From Clostridia bacterium (GTDB lineage Bacteria > Bacillota > Clostridia > Lutisporales > Lutisporaceae), in the NCBI GenBank assembly GCA_029256365.1, contig JAQSYB010000111.1:1-7279 (forward strand): a DNA stretch of 7,279 nt, in the 5' to 3' direction. Below the pieces are notes generated by a model. The model saw nothing but the letters and a program-made list of their open reading frames with translations. It ran no database searches and had not been told where the DNA came from. Both the position numbers and the translations under genes were made by a program. Below are positions 5,377 through 7,279 of this stretch, one piece after another (position 1 is the stretch's first letter; the number at the start of each line of letters is the position of its first letter).

Positions 5377-5405
5377 ATTATATCACATAGCAAAAGCTAT
5401 TGCAA
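5377..5405 (-). promoter_or_regulatory. rplS: Strong promoter of rplS
   Basis: On the minus strand TTGCAA (5405-5400) and TATAAT (5382-5377) are separated by exactly 17 bases. The -10 box is perfect and the -35 box matches four of six. The expected start of transcription is near 5370. This makes rplS independent of the rimM-trmD transcript. Confidence 0.82.
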
Positions 5406-5440
5406 CCATTAATTATATACATGCTCTTTATTATTTGTAG

Positions 5441-5462
5441 GGAATGACTCCTGTGTCATTCC
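5441..5462 (-). other. Hairpin overlapping the trmD stop codon
   Basis: GGAATGAC and GTCATTCC form a perfect 8-bp stem with a 6-base loop, and the trmD TGA (5458-5456) sits in the stem. No U-tract follows, so it is not a canonical terminator. It could protect the 3' end of the rimM-trmD mRNA or be a chance structure. Confidence 0.5.
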
Positions 5463-6211
5463 GAAATATTGTTTTGCCCAGCCTCCTGCTTTATTTGCTC
5501 CAGCATCTTACGATCCTGCTTTGTAAGCTCCACTGCATCTAAGAGCTCTGGACGCTTGCTATAGGTGACTTTCAATGCTTGATACCGTCTCCACTTATCT
5601 ACATTTTCATGATGTCCTGAAAGCAAAATATCTGGTACTGCCATATCTTGAAATATCGGTGGTCTTGTATACTGAGGATACTCCAACAATCCGCTGCTGA
5701 AGGATTCAATCATATGAGAATCGTCCTCTTTCAGCACGCCTGGAAGCAGCCTGCATACAGCGTCTGTAACAGCCATAGCCGCAATTTCTCCACCAGTCAA
5801 TACAAAGTCTCCTAAGGATATTTCCTCGTCTACAAGGGCATCACTGACTCTTTGGTCGATGCCTTCATAATGACCACATATGATTGCGATATTTTGATGC
5901 TTCGTCAGTTCCTGGGCTTTCCCCTGATGAAAGGGCTTTCCCTGAGGCGTCATTAAAATAGTATGAGGCTTGGAGCCAACTTGCTTTACAACATGCTCCA
6001 TAGTGGAGAATATCGGCTGACATTGCATCACCATCCCCAGTCCACCGCCATAGGGATAATCATCCACTCGATTATTTTTGTTTTCTGTAAAATCTCTTAT
6101 ATTGTGAAAATAAAGCTGTACCAAATTGTTTTGAACTGCTCTGCCTATGATGCTCTTGCACAAAACAGCCTCTAGCATTTCTGGAAACAAGCTTAAAATG
6201 TCTATTCTCAT
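5456..6211 (-). CDS. trmD: tRNA (guanine-N1)-methyltransferase
   Basis: The product is 251 aa. TrmD methylates N1 of G37 next to the anticodon, preventing +1 frameshifting; it is a trefoil-knot (SPOUT) homodimer using SAM. Visible motifs are the N-terminus MRIDILSLFPEM, DDYPYGGGLGMVM (50-62), TPQG (88-91), CGHYEGIDQRV (112-122), the knot segment EISLGDFVLTGGE (130-142), RLLPGVL (154-160), and GLLEYPQYTRP (174-184). The C-terminal domain includes LLSGHHENVDKWRR. At residue 169, where enterobacterial TrmD has the proposed general-base Asp in a DSF motif, this protein reads ESF (codon GAA). The ATG directly abuts the rimM stop (TAAATG), and its ribosome binding site lies inside the rimM end, implying translational coupling. 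Length and motifs are otherwise normal. Confidence 0.98.
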   Translation of the reverse strand: MRIDILSLFPEMLEAVLCKSIIGRAVQNNLVQLYFHNIRDFTENKNNRVDDYPYGGGLGMVMQCQPIFSTMEHVVKQVGSKPHTILMTPQGKPFHQGKAQELTKHQNIAIICGHYEGIDQRVSDALVDEEISLGDFVLTGGEIAAMAVTDAVCRLLPGVLKEDDSHMIESFSSGLLEYPQYTRPPIFQDMAVPDILLSGHHENVDKWRRYQALKVTYSKRPELLDAVELTKQDRKMLEQIKQEAGQNNISE

Positions 6212-6715
6212 TTATACCAATCCTTCCGGCAGGTCAACAATGATTTTCTTGGTTTGCAAGTTAATCTCTTTTACCACTTGTTTTAAAGCCGGTATCAGGA
6301 TATCCTTTCCTTCTGTCTTTACAACATAGACATCATTTGCCCCTGTCTCCAATACATCATAGAGCTTGCCCAAAAGCACTCCGTGAATGTCATAAACCTC
6401 TGAATCCACAATATCACATATAAAGAAAGCATCCTTTGGAAGGCGCACAGCATCCCATCTTCCTACCTTGAGATAAAGGTCGCGGAGTTTTTCTGCATCG
6501 TTCATGGTATCGACACCCTTAAGCTTAAGAATTACTGTATTCTTCAGATGCTTGGTGCTTTCAATTTGATATTTTATCATTTCGCCCTTTGATTCAACGT
6601 ACACTTCTTTCAGCTTATTAAAGCGTGAAGCATCATCAGTCAAGGGGTAAACCTTAATCTCACCCCGTACTCCTTGGGTATTTACAATTTGTCCTATGCT
6701 TAGATACTCTAGCAT
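6212..6715 (-). CDS. rimM: 16S rRNA-processing / 30S maturation factor RimM
   Basis: The product is 167 aa. RimM binds ribosomal protein S19 and helps mature the head of the 30S subunit. The N-terminal RimM domain carries IGQIVNTQGVRGEIKVYPLTDD (residues 7-28). The C-terminal PRC-barrel domain spans about residues 96-164, with DSEVYDIHGVLLGKLYDVL, then ANDVYVV, KDILIPAL and KKIIVDLPEGL. The ATG at 6715 is preceded by GAAGGTG in good position. The gene is contiguous with trmD, as in most bacteria. Upstream, instead of the usual short gap from khpA, there are 531 bases with hairpins and a repeat element. I do not see a convincing promoter there; the best -10-like sequence (TATATA, minus strand, near 6782-6787) lacks a good -35 box. 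Confidence 0.97.
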   Translation of the reverse strand: MLEYLSIGQIVNTQGVRGEIKVYPLTDDASRFNKLKEVYVESKGEMIKYQIESTKHLKNTVILKLKGVDTMNDAEKLRDLYLKVGRWDAVRLPKDAFFICDIVDSEVYDIHGVLLGKLYDVLETGANDVYVVKTEGKDILIPALKQVVKEINLQTKKIIVDLPEGLV

Positions 6716-6787
6716 ACAATCACCTTCTTCTTCTGAATTTAAAACAATGCAATAAGATTACGTAGAAAACTTTAGGTTGGCTTATAT

Positions 6788-6855
6788 ATTCTTTCAGCAA
6801 GAAACGAATTTCTTCCCTTCAGCTTCAAATTCACCAGAACCTCGCTTTGTGGGCT
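6788..6855. repeat. Degenerate partial copy of the composite repeat
   Basis: This segment aligns with 6915-6986 of the adjacent right element at roughly 75% identity by eye; shared pieces include ATTCTTT, AACGAATTT and CAGCTTCAAAT. It corresponds to only one half of the unit and joins directly to the 27-base motif at 6860. It looks like an older tandem unit that has lost its other half. Confidence 0.65.
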
Positions 6856-6859
6856 ATCC

Positions 6860-6886
6860 TGTCATTCTGAACGCAGTGAAGAATCT
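6860..6886 (+). repeat. 27-base dispersed motif, copy 3
   Basis: It is an exact match, inverted relative to copies 1 and 2. It forms the junction between the degenerate half-copy at 6788-6855 and the intact right element. Confidence 0.85.
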
Positions 6887-7102
6887 TTTGTGCTGATTAG
6901 CCATTCGGTTGTTTATTCTTTGTTTTATAAGGAACGAATTTTCTTACGACAGCTTCAAATGCACCAGAAGCCTTGCTTTGATGGCTGTGACCTGGAGTGC
7001 AACAAAGCAATCTTCTTCGAGGGTATTCCTTAAGGGCAAAGAAGCTTTACTTCACAAAATTATTCCTTATACAAAGCGTTTGTGCTAAATTATTACCTGT
7101 CC

Positions 7103-7129
7103 TGTCATTCTGAACGCAGTGAAGAATCT
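7103..7129 (+). repeat. 27-base dispersed motif, copy 4
   Basis: It is an exact match in the same orientation as copy 3, 216 bases away, and closes the right composite element on the khpA side. Confidence 0.85.
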
Positions 7130-7155
7130 ACCTGGCATCATAATCTTATCTAGTA

Positions 7156-7202
7156 GAAAATATTACGTGCTTTATATTCATAAAATGCAAAGCACGTAAT
7201 AT
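7156..7202 (-). terminator. Second hairpin downstream of khpA, possible terminator
   Basis: ATATTACGTGCTTT (7160-7173) pairs perfectly with AAAGCACGTAATAT (7189-7202), a 14-bp stem with a 15-base loop. On the minus strand a short TTTT run ends the stem. The U-tract is short, so termination is likely but not certain. It may back up the hairpin at 7209-7240. Confidence 0.5.
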
Positions 7203-7208
7203 ACAAAG

Positions 7209-7240
7209 GCAGGAGTAATATTTGTTATATTATCTCCTGC
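7209..7240 (-). terminator. First hairpin downstream of khpA, possible terminator
   Basis: GCAGGAGTAATAT (7209-7221) pairs with ATATTATCTCCTGC (7227-7240) with one bulged base and a 5-base loop. It begins six bases after the khpA stop codon. The minus-strand tail is CTTTGTATATT, a weak U-rich run. It probably ends or attenuates the transcript from khpA. Confidence 0.55.
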
Positions 7241-7246
7241 TCTGCA

Positions 7247-7279
7247 TTAAATTATTTCTACTATGACCTTTTTATCGGT
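7247..7279 (-). CDS. khpA: KH-domain RNA-binding protein KhpA, C-terminal end
   Basis: Only the last ten codons and the stop (TAA at 7249-7247) are inside the window; the peptide is TDKKVIVEII. This is the final strand of the small KH-domain protein KhpA (YlqC), whose usual ending is KKV.VEI. KhpA binds RNA, often as a partner of KhpB (EloR/Jag), and its gene normally lies between rpsP and rimM, exactly as the gene order here predicts. The fragment is too short to identify on its own; the call depends on context. Confidence 0.75.
   Translation of the reverse strand, partial: TDKKVIVEII

Larger units (their letters stand above)
6860..7129. repeat. Composite dispersed repeat, right copy (270 bases)
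   Basis: This is the inverted counterpart of 129-399, about 90% identical by manual alignment and bounded by the same 27-base direct repeats (6860-6886 and 7103-7129). The outer inverted repeats lie at 6927-6942 and 7056-7070; the inner pair is at 6966-6980 and 7003-7017. Most differences between the copies fall in the segments just inside the 27-base ends and in the loop, while the arms are nearly unchanged. The element sits between khpA and rimM, which are usually close neighbours, so it probably entered or expanded within the operon. No coding frame is supported. Confidence 0.85.

Noticed and set aside
5441..5462. Intrinsic terminator at the end of trmD
   Set aside because: The stem is perfect but no U-tract follows on the transcribed strand and the stop codon lies within the stem. 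I therefore kept it only as an unexplained hairpin.
129..7129. A composite transposon made of the two inverted repeats and the genes between them
   Set aside because: The enclosed genes are core housekeeping genes in a conserved order, no transposase is present, and I see no target-site duplication. The repeats more likely arrived separately.

Overview
The window reads as chromosomal DNA from a low-GC, Gram-positive anaerobe of the class Clostridia. This is an inference from AT-rich codon use, strong AGGAGG-type ribosome binding sites, and the gene order khpA - rimM - trmD - rplS - rbgA - rnhB - FliK-like - FlhB-like - yraN. That order matches the conserved Bacillota ribosome-maturation neighbourhood (in Bacillus subtilis ylqC, rimM, trmD, rplS, ylqF, rnhB, ylqG, ylqH). 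I cannot name the species. Every supported gene lies on the minus strand, so transcription runs from high to low coordinates.

Layout in the direction of transcription: the last codons of khpA (7247-7279) are followed by two hairpins and a 531-base gene-free stretch that holds a repeat element. Then come rimM and trmD, which abut as TAAATG. rplS follows as its own unit, with a near-consensus promoter in front and a textbook intrinsic terminator behind. rbgA has its own likely promoter. rnhB, the FliK-like gene, the FlhB-like gene, yraN and mnmM then follow with gaps of 1 to 12 bases and are almost certainly co-transcribed. A second gene-free stretch (75-423) carries the other repeat copy. The window ends in the first 24 codons of a peptide deformylase-like gene.

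Most products serve translation. RimM assists 30S assembly, TrmD makes m1G37 in tRNA, L19 is a 50S protein, RbgA is a 50S assembly GTPase, MnmM is a predicted wobble-uridine tRNA methyltransferase, and the deformylase trims nascent chains. RNase HII removes ribonucleotides from DNA, and YraN is a nuclease-fold protein of unclear role. The exceptions are two proteins resembling the substrate-switch pair of the flagellar export apparatus: a FliK-like C-terminal domain and a free-standing FlhB cytoplasmic domain without its self-cleavage motif. Their placement inside a ribosome-maturation operon is the most intriguing protein-level feature.

The most striking non-coding structure is a composite repeat of about 270 bases. 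It occurs twice, in opposite orientation (129-399 and 6860-7129), and flanks the gene block from rimM to mnmM. Each copy is bounded by identical 27-base direct repeats and contains nested inverted repeats able to fold into a long hairpin. A degenerate third half-copy lies next to the right element. I see no CRISPR array, tRNA, rRNA, transposase or phage gene.
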